Assembly (NCBI GenBank): GCA_021432605.1
Contig: MU271145.1
Coordinates: 744,001-808,000 of the forward strand
Source of the DNA: Coniochaeta sp. PMI_546
Lineage: Eukaryota; Ascomycota; Sordariomycetes; Coniochaetales; Coniochaetaceae
Reading direction: 5' to 3'
DNA: 64,000 bases
Notes under the pieces: model-generated
The model's database searches: none
What the model was told of the DNA's origin: nothing
What the model saw: only the letters and a program-made list of their open reading frames with translations
Made by a program: the position numbers and the translations under genes
In this document: positions 32,459-42,883 of the stretch, in pieces
How the letters are laid out: each line of letters opens with the position of its first letter
How positions within the stretch are numbered: the stretch's first letter is position 1

Positions 32459-33335
32459 ATGTCTTACAACGACAACGACAACAGCAACACCTATGGCGGT
32501 GGGGATGACAGCTATGTAATGCTACCCATCCAACACTTTTGTCGGACTAACAGCTCACTCTCCATTCTAGGGCTCCACTGGCCGCTCGTACGGGCGTCGG
32601 GACGACAACAGCTACGATAACAGCGGCTCCAACACTCGCGGAGATGACACCTTTGGCAGCACGGGAAGCGGCCGCCGGGGCGACGATGACTCGTACGGCT
32701 CCTCGGGCACAGGCTTAGGTACCAAGTCGTACGGCACCAACACCGGCGACGACGACAACACATACGGCACCAAGACCTCTTCCTACGGCGCCGGGAACGA
32801 CAACACTGACACTTACGGCTCGGGCATCAACAAGTCATCGTCCTATGGCACTGGCAGTGACAACACCGACACCTACGGCACGGGCAGCGGCCGGCGTGGC
32901 GACGATGACACCTTCGGCTCAGGCACCAAGTCCTCATCCTACGGCGCCCGCGGCGAAGACGACGGCAACAACTCGTACCTATCCGGCGGCAACAAGCCGT
33001 CGTACGGTGGCGACGACACCGGCAACACCTACGGCTCGTCCACCACGGGAACCTCTGGCTACGGGTCATCGGGTCGCAACGTTGATGACGACTCCACCGG
33101 TACCTTTGGCACCACCTCGGGTGGCAACCGTCGCAACGACGCCTTCGACAGCGACGACCGTAGAGATGCGGGCGGCTACGGCCAGAGCGGAGGCGACAGC
33201 AAGGTGGGCAGGTTCATCGAGAAGGCGGGTGCCGTGCTTGGCAGTGACAAGTTGCAGGAGAAGGGCCAGCAGAGACGGGGAGGGGGTAATGACGAGGGCT
33301 ATGGCGGCGAGGACAGGACCAGCGACGACTATTGA
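32459..33335 (+). CDS. DDR48-like Gly/Ser/Asp/Tyr-rich disordered stress protein
   Basis: Two exons: 32459-32515 and 32571-33335, 273 residues starting MSYNDNDNSNTYGGG. Residues 1-~200 are degenerate repeats around DxxYGxGxG (DDTFGSTGSGRRGDD, DNTDTYGSGINKSSSYG, DDTFGSGTKSSSYG). The pattern recalls yeast Ddr48 and other hydrophilin-like proteins. The C-terminus has a short non-repetitive amphipathic stretch (SKVGRFIEKAGAVLGSDKLQ) common to fungal proteins of this type and then an acidic tail ending in SDDY. It is likely a cytosolic disordered protein. The intron has branch GACTAAC and acceptor TTCTAG. Naming by analogy only; no enzymatic role is implied. Confidence 0.8.
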
Positions 33336-33560
33336 GCCTGGATGCTATCGGCTACTCAGGACACCGTTGGGTGTGATGAAAGACCTAGGTAGTCTCGACG
33401 ACGTAACGTTAATTCATATACTCTTATTTCTTTTCTGGATGTCTGTGAAATCCTTTCCCAGAGTTGGACCTCTTGTGACTAACTTGCAGGTGTATCGTGC
33501 CTGCACTTGTGCTCCCTGTCGCTGTCATGCATGTATATCATGTCATTATATAACACCGCA

Positions 33561-34707
33561 CTACTTCCCGGACTGCGGCGCAACCTCCATCATGTCAAGC
33601 CACTCGAACGCAAAAGCGGTGATGATCTTGGCCCAATCCCTGACAGTCGGCATATCCAGATGGTCACCGTCGTCATCCATGGTATGCCAGACCCGAGGGA
33701 ATGGTGTAGGTATGATATGCAGAATAGGCACTCCGCGCCTCATGAAAGGGATGTGGTCGTCCTCGACGTGGCCCCTGCCAAACTGCTGGGGCGCTTTGCT
33801 CGACTCGGGCAGGAAGGGGCTATTGGGTGTGGCTTCGAGGAGGCCAAGCTTGCGCATGCGGTCCTCTATCGTGGCCATGTTCCTGTAGGCCCAGTGTGTG
33901 GTCTGAAAGAAGGAGGGGATCTTGGGGTTCGGCGCTCCTAGAAGGTCGAGGAGGACGAAGGCGCTTATTTGGGAGAGGGGGTTGCGGTAGGTTGACAACG
34001 ATGGATGGAGGGTGTCCTCCCATGTTTGTGCCAGGGCCCTAATGTTGGTGTCAGTAACTGTGTGCGCAGCCGCGTTCCAGGAGATTGGTTGTATATGCTC
34101 ACCTGGCACCGTATAAAGAGTCAGAATCGGTCCATTGGACAAAAGCCTCCTCGCCGTCCAGCAGCAAGATCTGAACGCCCATGTCCATCTCGACCGTACC
34201 GCCTTCACCAAGCGCTGCCATCTCATCGTGCATCTGCGTCAGGTACTTGTCGAGACTCCTTGCGGTATGCATCAAGATGGCGCACGGCACGGCGCTGTCT
34301 GTTGCGCCGACAAAGCCTTGGGGAGTGTATTTGCTGTCGTAGTGTGCGACCAATGTCAAGAGATTCGACTGTCCTTGCTTCACCCAGGGCGGCTCCCGCT
34401 TGAATATCAGGTTGGCGAAGGGGACGTCTCTGTCCCCTGTTGCCGGCGTCTTGGACGTGGAGTTATGCCATTCGATGGTCCATTTGGGCAGCTCCTTTTG
34501 AAAGAAGTGGACGAAATGTTCTTGTACCTTTAAGGAGCCAGGAGTACCGGAGACTCGGGGTATCAAGATGGGCGCCAGGAGCTTGCCATTGTGTATATCG
34601 AAGTCGTCACCTCCCGAAGGTACCAATTTGAGAAAATCGTCGGACAGCGACGTGTATGCCGAGACAAACGTTGGTAGAGACAGTACGAGAGCCCGTAGGA
34701 ACTTCAT
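33561..34707 (-). CDS. Glutaminyl-peptide cyclotransferase (M28-type, secreted)
   Basis: Two exons: 34103-34707 and 33561-34038, 360 residues. A signal peptide ([18 protein letters not shown]) directs it to the secretory path. The fold is that of zinc-dependent glutaminyl cyclases in the M28 clan: [33 protein letters not shown] with the zinc Asp, [14 protein letters not shown] with the catalytic Glu, ALAQTWE across the splice, and [17 protein letters not shown] with the zinc His. It converts N-terminal Gln (or Glu) of secreted proteins to pyroglutamate, which protects them from aminopeptidases. Donor AG|GTGAGC and acceptor CATTAG keep frame. Faces the DDR48-like gene tail to tail with 225 bp between coding ends. 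Confidence 0.93.
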
Positions 34708-35278
34708 CGTTAGGGCGTGCTGCGATGGTTACCGACACACAACTCTGCCGGTCCCATGCTACCACCTCATAGCATTGGACTTGAAGAAAAAATCAAAGCT
34801 ATTCTCTCAGTGTTTAGACAAAGCCAATTGATGAAGACGGTAAGAATACTGTGGCATATGGACTCTTACTACGGTACATGTCGACGACGGCATCTCCTTG
34901 AAACGGACCTGCTGTCCACATTCCAGGCTTAATGTAACCGTGCGCCAGAAGTACCTTAGGTACCTGAGGTACTGCTTGTTGCTGGTCTTATCATTATCGG
35001 ACACCCCACAATAACCTCAATTAAATCACCGGGTAGCTCCGGTCTTTACGCACGGACCACATCGCGCGGAAGCCGTCATCGCGGCTCCTGGGAATTTTTT
35101 TCCAGTCGCTTGTTCCCGGTCCGGTCATTCAGCTCCAGCAAACCGACGACGATACCACTCCCTCCGGGTGCTCCTTTCGACAGACTAGTTATCTCTATAG
35201 TCTCTCACTGCGGACATACGACATCTGTTTTTTCTCTTTTCTCTTTTCTTATTTGAACCGGCCACCATACCAGACAAG
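34708..35278. other. Divergent promoter glutaminyl cyclase / TIM23
   Basis: It holds a near-perfect 22-bp palindrome at 34951-34972 made of GTACCTTAGG and TACCTGAGGTAC, and a CT/T-rich tract at about 35228-35250 just before the TIM23 start. No frame is convincing. Confidence 0.55.
34951..34972. repeat. Near-perfect palindrome around GGTACC
   Basis: The two halves are inverted copies with one mismatched pair, centred on GGTACC. It contains the nonamer ACCTTAGGT at 34953-34961. The same ACCTWAGGT core recurs elsewhere in the window. It lies in the TIM23 divergent promoter. Confidence 0.6.
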
Positions 35279-36051
35279 ATGTCGTCGTTCTGGGATACCC
35301 TGACGGGCAAGAAATCGTCCCAGTCCTCACAAACCACCACCCCATCAAATGCGCCATCCGCGACGGCACAACAGACCTCCTTTGCCTCTTCCACACCCTA
35401 TGATAACTCAACAGAAGGTGTCGACTCCTTCCTAAACGCCTCCACCTTCGCCGACCCCACACAACTACACCCACTCGCCGGCCTGAACAAGGACACGTTA
35501 GACTATATAACTCTCGAAGATTCGGCAATCTCAGACCTCCCCGGCGCCCAGTCCGTCCTGCCCTCGCGAGGCTTCACAGACGACCTCTGCTATGGCACCG
35601 GCGTCACATATCTCACGGCTCTGTCGCTAGGAGGAGCTTGGGGTTTGCAAGAAGGTCTTCGGAGGTCGGCCGGCCAGCCGCCAAAACTCAGGCTCAACTC
35701 GGTTCTCAACGCCGTCACGAGGCGCGGGCCATTCCTCGGTAACTCGGCTGGTGTGGTGGCCATCGTCTACAACTGCTTCAACTCGGGGATTGGCTATCTG
35801 CGGGGGAAGCATGACGCGGCCAACACCATCGCTGCGGGAGCGCTGAGCGGTATGCTCTTCAAGAGCACGAGGGGATTGCGGCCGATGATGATTTCTGGAG
35901 GAGTGGTGGCTTCTATTGCTGGTGTTTGGGCGGTAGGTGTCGATAATCATGATATAAAAGCGTGTTGTAGACGCTTGTGCTGACTACTTCCTAGGTCGTG
36001 CGACAAACTTTCTTCCCTATTCCGGACCAGCAAGCTCATCACGCGCTGTAA
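35279..36051 (+). CDS. TIM23: Mitochondrial import translocase Tim23
   Basis: Two exons: 35279-35932 and 35995-36051, 236 residues beginning MSSFWDTLTGKKSSQ. The N-terminal 90 residues are hydrophilic with the acidic stretch expected in the intermembrane space. The C-terminal half has the Tim17/22/23 core: GFTDDLCYGTGVTYLTALSLG, RGPFLGNSAGVVAIVYNCFN, AANTIAAGALSGMLFKSTRG and SGGVVASIAGVWA, four membrane segments. It forms the inner-membrane channel for presequence proteins. The GTAGGT-CTAG intron after GVWA is needed; reading through gives a frame unlike the family. Length matches (about 230-245 in fungi). No other subunit is nearby. Confidence 0.95.
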
Positions 36052-37188
36052 ATGACAGAGACTGCATAGCGTGCCGAGCTACCGACACCGCAGCATATCA
36101 CTCTAGGGCCGTCGATACCCTCTCGGTCACCTAGCAGGATACAGCCCCTGCTTTTCTACCTTGTTTAATACGTGATGCGGTTCTCATACCTTGCATCACG
36201 GTTCGCGCTTCTTTCATCAGCTGCCCTCCTTCCTCTTTCTATATGGGAACTCGGTTGTTCTGTATCAAGCCGACTTTGGACGGCTGGGCGGCATGCATAG
36301 CGCAGGATGATCTCTCCTCCCCTGGAAATGTGTATAATAAAGGTGTATGGTCATAGAATGCCGTGGCAGTAGGCAGTTGGGATGTACAAGGCGTCATTGA
36401 AATTGGACTTGATTTCACGTTCCTCGGCTGTGTCATTATGTTTCAAGTGGCTCCTAGTGACTTGATGATAGTCATGTTTGCCTGGGTGCCGCTAACAGGG
36501 TTTTAGGTTCATGCTACCTTGGGGCCGTGGTTCGCATGGTTGAGGTGTTTGTGGTCGTGCTACCACACAAGTCGCACAAAGAGGTCCCTTGTAATATATT
36601 GTGTTGGTTTCGCCTACTGTGTTGATATCACCATGTACCACGAATATCTACTCAAGTGAGTGTCTGACCCAGCTGAGTGTCTAGTCTGGATGACTTTCTG
36701 CTCACCATGGATATCTTGCTCCTGTCGAATATTTGCTTTTTACAAGATGTCTACCCCTGGTAGGTGTTTCGCTTATTGAGAGGGACTTGGTGATTGTCGT
36801 CTTCATCGATCCTTGTGTCCCATAAAGAACAAAGCATGCTTGCCGCTTAAACCCCTATTCACAAGAAAGGGGAAGTGCAAGCAAGTACAGATGACAAGCG
36901 ATCAAGCACTAGAGAGACGTGGGTCGACTCCTGGCATACAATATGCGATCGTAGTCACGTTGAGTGTTGGGTGCTGGTAAAGTGAGAACGAAATCGTGCT
37001 AGTGAGTGGACAGTCCTAGTAGTGACCGTACAGTCACCACAGCCTCATTCTTCGTCGCCGCATCGCCTAGTGCCGAGTATGCGCATCTCATACTCCTCTT
37101 CATCCTAGCGTCGGTAACGCGACTAAGCAGTATAGCATCGTGAACGCTATTTTGTCGCATATCTCCCAAAAGAAAGAAGCGGATCAAG
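36052..37188. other. Gap downstream of TIM23
   Basis: No supported gene or RNA. Several short T-rich and A-rich stretches occur but frames are very short, which fits 3' UTR plus promoter DNA. Confidence 0.45.
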
Positions 37189-37994
37189 ATGGCTGCTCAA
37201 ACGGTCGACCTCGCAACCCGCGAAGCACCCCCGTGGAAGACACGCCCACGACAACCGTTACTGTCCACGGCGACCATCCCGAACTACAGACCGCAATGGA
37301 GTCTATTCAAGTCAACCTCGAGCACCGGCTGCCGCCAGCCACCTACCTCGTCAAGGAGGAGGTCCTCAGTAAGGTGATGGAATTCCGAACAGTCACCCGT
37401 CAAATCCTCTCCCGAGCGCAAGGCGAAGCCGCAGAGGCTGTCGACATTGACCACCAACGCCATCTTCTAATCCGACAGGGGGACGGGCGATACCTCTCGA
37501 TGTCAGCCATCACCAACGATCAGGTGAAAGAGGCTCTAGGGAACCTAGCGCCCATGATCAAGCGGCTACTCGGTTGTGAGGAGCTGAGGGACCAGGTGGC
37601 CACGCTCCTGGCAGCCGAGATCCTGGGGAAGGACTACGTGAAATACATGAAACACGACGAGGAGGTGGAGGCCATGACATTTGAGGACAAGGTGAGTGGC
37701 ATATTCTGCACCTCGATCCCCTAAAAACAGCCAGCATCCTGTCACGGTCACCACTATGCCCATCAAGTTGGGATGTATGCTGACTTGAAAATCAAGATTG
37801 ACGTGTGTGCGCATGGAAGGCTGGCCATACGCTATGGAAGGCCAGATGTGCCTTGCAACGCGGTGATCAGTTCTGTTCACGGCAGTGACAGTTCGTCTGT
37901 GCCTTCTGATATCTTTGGAGACCTCAACCTGGCCGGCGCCCTTGCGACTCCACAGGAGTCTGATAATGATTTAGACAAGGAGGCAGGGAGCTGA
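37189..37994 (+). CDS. Unrecognised protein, apparent frameshift near its start
   Basis: Two overlapping frames share the coding signal. From the ATG at 37189, in good context, the product reads MAAQTVDLATREAPP, then the frame loses C-ending codon bias. The third frame carries the bias from about 37233 (VEDTPTTTVTVHGDHPELQ) to 37691. A C-run at 37228-37232 lies exactly at the switch, so one missing C explains it. The main body (ESIQVNLEHRLPPATYLVK; VKEALGNLAPMIKRLLG; AAEILGKDYVKYMKHDEEV) is helical and hydrophilic. After a GTGAGT donor at 37692 a 39-nt intron ending at AACAG would add 37731-37994; this is short for a fungal intron. Without it the frame ends at 37724. If the frame switch is natural, the ATG at 37296 could start a shorter protein. 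No family recognised. Confidence 0.55.
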
Positions 37995-38351
37995 AAAGGG
38001 TGTTTTGTGGTGGAAATGTCTGTTCAGGGAAAGATGATGATGCTAGGATATGTCGGTGGCTGGATGATGACCTTCCAGAGTGTTGGTATCATGATTCTTT
38101 GACCTTTTGTGCCATAATCAAGGAGGCTAGTATGGTATCGATACCCAGTTGAATTTACCTGCCTTCTATCTAACTCAAGGTACCTTACCTTACTTTGTTA
38201 GGTCGTACTTGCTTCTGCTGTCACATAAAAGACTTCCGATCCTCATCACCCTACCTTAGTGGCCTCGCTTCACAACAAACAGCGTACTCGCCATTGGGAC
38301 ATCATCAAATATCAACACCCAAAGACAACAACAAATCCAGCACTCATCACG
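37995..38351. other. Short intergenic region
   Basis: It holds GGTACC/TTACCT-type words at about 38178-38195, related to the palindrome at 34951. No frame is supported. Confidence 0.5.
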
Positions 38352-40503
38352 ATGTGCTGCATTCCCTGCTTCCCGTACTCGGAAGTCGACTTCGAGGAGG
38401 AGCCGCATGCTCGTAAGCGTGCCAATGAGGCCTACCAGTACGTCTGGAGCGGCCAGAACTGGGTTCTCCAGCCGTACAACGGCCGCCGTCGCCGCAGTGT
38501 GAGTATTCATTCGCTTTCATATTGTTTTATCTTTCCCAAACCTGCTATCTTATCTACCTAAGGTAGGGTGCTTGCCCTCTGACCTCGTGCCCACGTAACC
38601 TCCTACCACCATGCAGCTCGGGTTGCGACGACAAAACGGTGCGCTTGAAGTGAAACTCAGGTGGAAAACGCTGCCTGGAGAAGGTCGCGTACAGGTTAAG
38701 GTACCTCACCTTCCCTCACCTAAGGTAGGGTACCTTAGTTTTACCATCCAGGTTCCAATTCTCGACACTTCGCGTCCTTTGAAACAAGCAAAATCCCACC
38801 TAAACTCGATATCTTTTATTTCTGTAACTGTCACGCTCCCTCAACTTCCTGCCTGTGAACTTTCAATTCCTTTCAACGCAGAAAGAAGCGGGAAAAATCG
38901 GTCCCAAAAGGTGTCTATGATCACCTACCTGACCTTACCTGAACCTTCCGACATCCCCATGACCAACGTCATCCCCAAAACGGTCGCCGTTGGTCTAGAC
39001 GATCTCATCTGTGGTGATTCCCCTTCTTCTCACGAATCCGACTGGACCGATACTGCTTCAGAGACATCTTCCAACATGTCTGGCTCGTGGGATAAGTTCG
39101 AATCCAAATCCCCGAATCGCCGCGTCCATTTCGACTCCGGACTCAACCGGGAGTCTTCGAAGCGATCGCGCGTCAACCGTAACGATAACGGTCTTCACCG
39201 TCCAGCCACGGCTGCCACTTCCACCAAATCCACCGCGACTGAAGGTTCCTCTACCCAGGATTCTGGTCAGCAGACCCAGCAGAACGCGGCCCCGCAGACC
39301 AACAATAACAACCTGAACCACCCAACTCTTCCCGGAGTCGCGCCTTACAACAACACCGCGCCAATCCCCACTGCTGGTCAACAAGTCTTCGTTCACCACA
39401 CTGGATCCTTCAATCAACCCTACAACAACAACTACGGTCAGCATCCGACCAACTTCGTCACCTACCCCGGCCAGCCTTATCCTACCACTGCTCCGAGCAT
39501 CATTTCGGCCTTTGGTCAACCTGCTTTCGTTGCCGCACCCGTCGCCATGTCCGGCTACGTCAACCCGCCCAACAGGGGCATCCACTTCCAGCCTCAGGTG
39601 CCCGACACCACCAATGGACCTTATGTCCATACCTACCATCCTCGTCATGACCAAGCTCAGACTTTCTATGTGCCCGCGGTGGGTGCCAATGTTTATTTGC
39701 AATGCCCCCCAATCAATCAGCAGCCTGTCTTCCAGCAGCCTGTCCTCCAGCAGCCCGTGATTCAGCAGCCAGTTATTTACCAGATGCAGATCCCGGTCCC
39801 ACCTGCTGTCTGCCAGGCCACGCATTATTATGCAAGTGGAGCCAGCTCTTACCTGTCTCTGACCTTGGACATTCAGGTGGCCAAGCGGTGTCCCGATTCG
39901 ATTCTCACTTACGTTGCCTGTTCCCATGTATTCCGTCATACACTCAAGACAACCTCGCCTTGACTATGCTTCGAAATGAACATGATCACGTTGCTAACTC
40001 ATTTCTCCTCACAGACTCACGGCGGAGTCATTCCCGTTCAGGCCCAGGGCGGCACCGTGCTGACTGCTCCCGCCACCGCCGCCTTCACGCCCATCGTCGT
40101 CCAGCAGCCCGCAGGTCAGCCGGTGATGATGGCCGGCGGTCAGCCGCAGCACGTGGTGCAGCAGCCTGTCATGGTGAATGGCGTCCCGCACGTGGTCGCA
40201 GGTAACGCTACTTCCTTCCAAGCCCAGCCGGCCATGCTCCCGGTCCATAACGACCCTGTCCTCGGCATCGGCCAGACGGGCGCCGAGATCATGACCGAAC
40301 AGATGAAGTTTGCTCACGAGAATGGTCTTTTCGACGCGCAGGATTTTAAGCCCAAGGACGACGACCCGAGCCGCTACTACATGGTGCGCGAGCTCGACGG
40401 CACCTGGACCCAGCGCAACCGCTTCACCATCGACTCGCTCAACTGCCGCTGGTACCTCGCCGACCAGGGCTACTTCTATGCCGTTCGCGTCCCCGAGTCT
40501 TGA
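38352..40503 (+). CDS. Gln/Pro/Asn-rich hypothetical protein with conserved C-terminus
   Basis: Likely exons are 38352-38498, 38617-~39831 (or 39876) and 40015-40503. Exon 1 encodes MCCIPCFPYSEVDFEEE. Exon 2 encodes an acidic start (GDSPSSHESDWTDTASE) and a long disordered part with Gln/Pro/Val repeats (INQQPVFQQPVLQQPVIQQP). Exon 3 ends with a folded-looking block (RYYMVRELDGTWTQRNRFT then CRWYLADQGYFYAVRVPES) that looks like the conserved domain. The last acceptor is clear (branch GCTAAC, CTCACAG). The donor is either CAG|GTGGCC at 39877 or TAT|GCAAGT at 39832, a GC donor; both keep frame. The stretch 38617-38917 has poor coding character, so exon 1 may belong to a separate short gene and the main protein may start near 38918 or 38960. 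No family name. Confidence 0.6.
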
Positions 40504-41401
40504 GCATCAGGGATTTGCCCCTCTGGTCTTGATATTGTCTTGGGTAGGCACATGACGGTACAAGGAATCGATTGAACTGTAGCTAACGAGTTCCAAGGCA
40601 GCATATGGATTATGGATGGTACCCGCCGTGTCAACTTAGGGCGCTGGTCGTTTTGCTTTCGCAATGGTTTTCGCGCTTTCTTTTTCTTCTGCCAAGGGAA
40701 CAATGTTGCCAGCTCTGCAGCAAGGGGATAATGACATCGGCGTTATGTCAACAAGAGAAAGAGTTTAGGATCAGGCTGGATTCATGACTTGGAAGGCCTG
40801 CATTCCCCAGGGTGGACAAGGGTATGAGATCAGGATTCTAGACAGTCTGCTCTTTATGAGGGATCGGCGTATCTCCTGCTCGAGGTTTTCTTGCTACTAG
40901 GCAATGCAACTCTTGATCACTGAAAGTTATCATGCTGGAGTCCTTTGATAATCTAGTTGGATCGAAAGATCTTGTCCGCCGTGAAGTTGAAAGTTGATGT
41001 GAGGTCGAGTACCTTGTCTGGACGTTAAACGTTGCGGCTCAAAATGCAAGACATGGGGGGCCGCGGACGCTACCCCGGACTTTGCAGGGATGGGTACCAA
41101 GGTCTCGAGGCGGAATGGACCTCGGCTGGAGATAACAGATCCCTGTCGTCGTCGCAATCGCGATGCAAGCTCACGCCACATCGTCACCCCCCACCAAAGC
41201 TTCACTCTACTGCGCACGCCATGAACCTTGATTGATCATCGAGTTCAGTGTGTGCTAATAGCAAACCTTCTTGAATACAATTTTCGGCTTGCTGGAATCA
41301 CAAGAATATCTCTCGTACCGCCCGCCACTTCCATCCAAACAACCCTAGTAGAAGAGGAAAGATTAAACAGAAAAAAACAATAAGAAGAAAACACCGCAAC
41401 A
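40504..41401. other. Gap upstream of dephospho-CoA kinase
   Basis: It contains the 3' flank of the previous gene and an A-rich leader (41350-41400) before the kinase start. No supported frame. Confidence 0.5.
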
Positions 41402-42226
41402 ATGCTCCTAATAGGCCTAACCGGCTCCATCGCGACCGGCAAATCAACCGTCTCCTCCATACTGTCATCGCCCCCTTACTCTCTGCCCATAATCGACGCC
41501 GATGTTCTAGCGCGCCAGGTAGTCGAGCCGGGAACATCGGGCTACAAGGCGATAGTCTCGTACTTCGGACCCTCGACGCCGGACCTGCTCGTCCCGGCCT
41601 CCCCGGAGATGCCGGAGTCCGGACCGACGGGCCAGGGCCGGCCGCTGAATCGCGCCGCTCTCGGGCGCCGCGTCTTCGGCACGGACGAGCAGAGGAGGAA
41701 GGACAGGGGGGTGCTGAACGGGATCGTGCATCCTGCCGTGCGGAAGGAGATGTACAAGGGGATACTGCGGGCGTACTTGAGGGGTAATTGGGGGGTGGTG
41801 CTTGACGTGCCGCTGTTGTTTGAGGCGGGGTTGGACAGAATGTGCGGTGCTGTTATTGTCGTTGCGGTCAAGGACCCGAAGGTGCAGATGGACAGACTGA
41901 GGAGGAGGGATCCGCATCTGAGCGCGCAGGAGGCCGAGGATAGGGTCAGGAGTCAGGGAGACGTGAGGGATAAGGCGCGACGGGCCGAGGCGAGGGGCCG
42001 GGGCAGGGGAGAGGTGGTTTGGAATGATGGCGGGAGAGAAGAGTTGGAACGGGAGGTGCAGAGGGTGATTGGCACGATTCGAGGACAGAGGCCGTGGTGG
42101 TGGAGCTGGCTCCTGTTGGGTTGTCCGCCGCTTGCGGTGTTGACGGGGCTGTGGGAGTATTGGAGGAATGGAAGGATAAACCGGCAGTGGGCGGAGCTGG
42201 AGAGGAGGGAGAAGGCGAAGCTGTGA
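41402..42226 (+). CDS. CAB5: Dephospho-CoA kinase
   Basis: Intronless, 274 residues beginning with the P-loop: MLLIGLTGSIATGKSTVSS. Further family blocks are PIIDADVLARQVVEPG, RPLNRAALGRRVFG, NGIVHPAVRKEM, GVVLDVPLLFEAGLD and DRLRRRDPHLSAQEAEDR. It phosphorylates the 3'-OH of dephospho-CoA, the last step of coenzyme A synthesis. Codon and base use change toward G-rich DNA in the last third. The C-terminus has a single hydrophobic segment (WWWSWLLLGCPPLAVLTGLW) then a basic tail, which suggests tail-type membrane anchoring, as reported for some eukaryotic enzymes on mitochondrial or lipid-droplet membranes. An insert after residue 60 (PASPEMPESGPTGQG) is not part of the core. Confidence 0.94.
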   Translation: MLLIGLTGSIATGKSTVSSILSSPPYSLPIIDADVLARQVVEPGTSGYKAIVSYFGPSTPDLLVPASPEMPESGPTGQGRPLNRAALGRRVFGTDEQRRKDRGVLNGIVHPAVRKEMYKGILRAYLRGNWGVVLDVPLLFEAGLDRMCGAVIVVAVKDPKVQMDRLRRRDPHLSAQEAEDRVRSQGDVRDKARRAEARGRGRGEVVWNDGGREELEREVQRVIGTIRGQRPWWWSWLLLGCPPLAVLTGLWEYWRNGRINRQWAELERREKAKL

Positions 42227-42883
42227 GGTGGTGGTGGTGATTTGCGGAGGTGATATCCGTGGGAGATGGTGTGTTTTGATAGAGATTTGCAGTTGAACTT
42301 GGTAGGATGGTCTTTCGTGTTTCCGATGGCGGTTGCGGTTGCCTGGTTGGCGTTCGTTCAGAGTGGTTCGGTGGACTGAACAGTAGTGGCCTTGGTTGGT
42401 CTGGGCAGGGACGATAGTGTGCTACATGTAGCGAGCTGGTCAGTACCAACCTGCAGCGATGGGTCAAGTTGCTGTCTTGAATGGTCTCCTTCTACATTTT
42501 GCACATCCATTTGCGCACATCTCGCCTCACCGAACTTCACCTCAACCCACGCCCTTGCATGCATGACGAAGAACTTGCAAGCTGTTGGCTTCCATCAATA
42601 CTCATCCTCCTTCCACTCTTAAATGTGGAAGTTGGTCATTTTCATCTCTGAACCCTACCTAATTCCTGCCGCACCTATCATCTACCAATCCGCCCTCCGC
42701 ACCTCCCATTTTCTCATCCTCCCAACCTGCTGCAGCCTCTCTTCTTTCCGTCCTTCGCACTGTTTCAAGCGTCGCCTGGACTCACTAGAAACCTGCTCCT
42801 CTTTGGGATCAAAACATGATCACCCTTCTGGATAACTACTCCATACTGATAACCAACTCCAACACCAACACATAACCGACAGG
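42227..42883. other. Intergenic; pyrimidine-rich leader of the GW protein gene
   Basis: The second half (42500-42800) is CT-rich on the plus strand, as in many fungal leaders. Short frames only. Confidence 0.5.

Noticed and set aside
32845-33888. Plus-strand frame of 347 codons
   Set aside because: Thr/Ala/Arg-rich shadow of the DDR48-like protein, running into antisense of the glutaminyl cyclase.
39058-39939. Minus-strand frame of 293 codons
   Set aside because: Antisense of the Gln/Pro-rich plus-strand protein; Gly/Arg/Val-rich with no motif.
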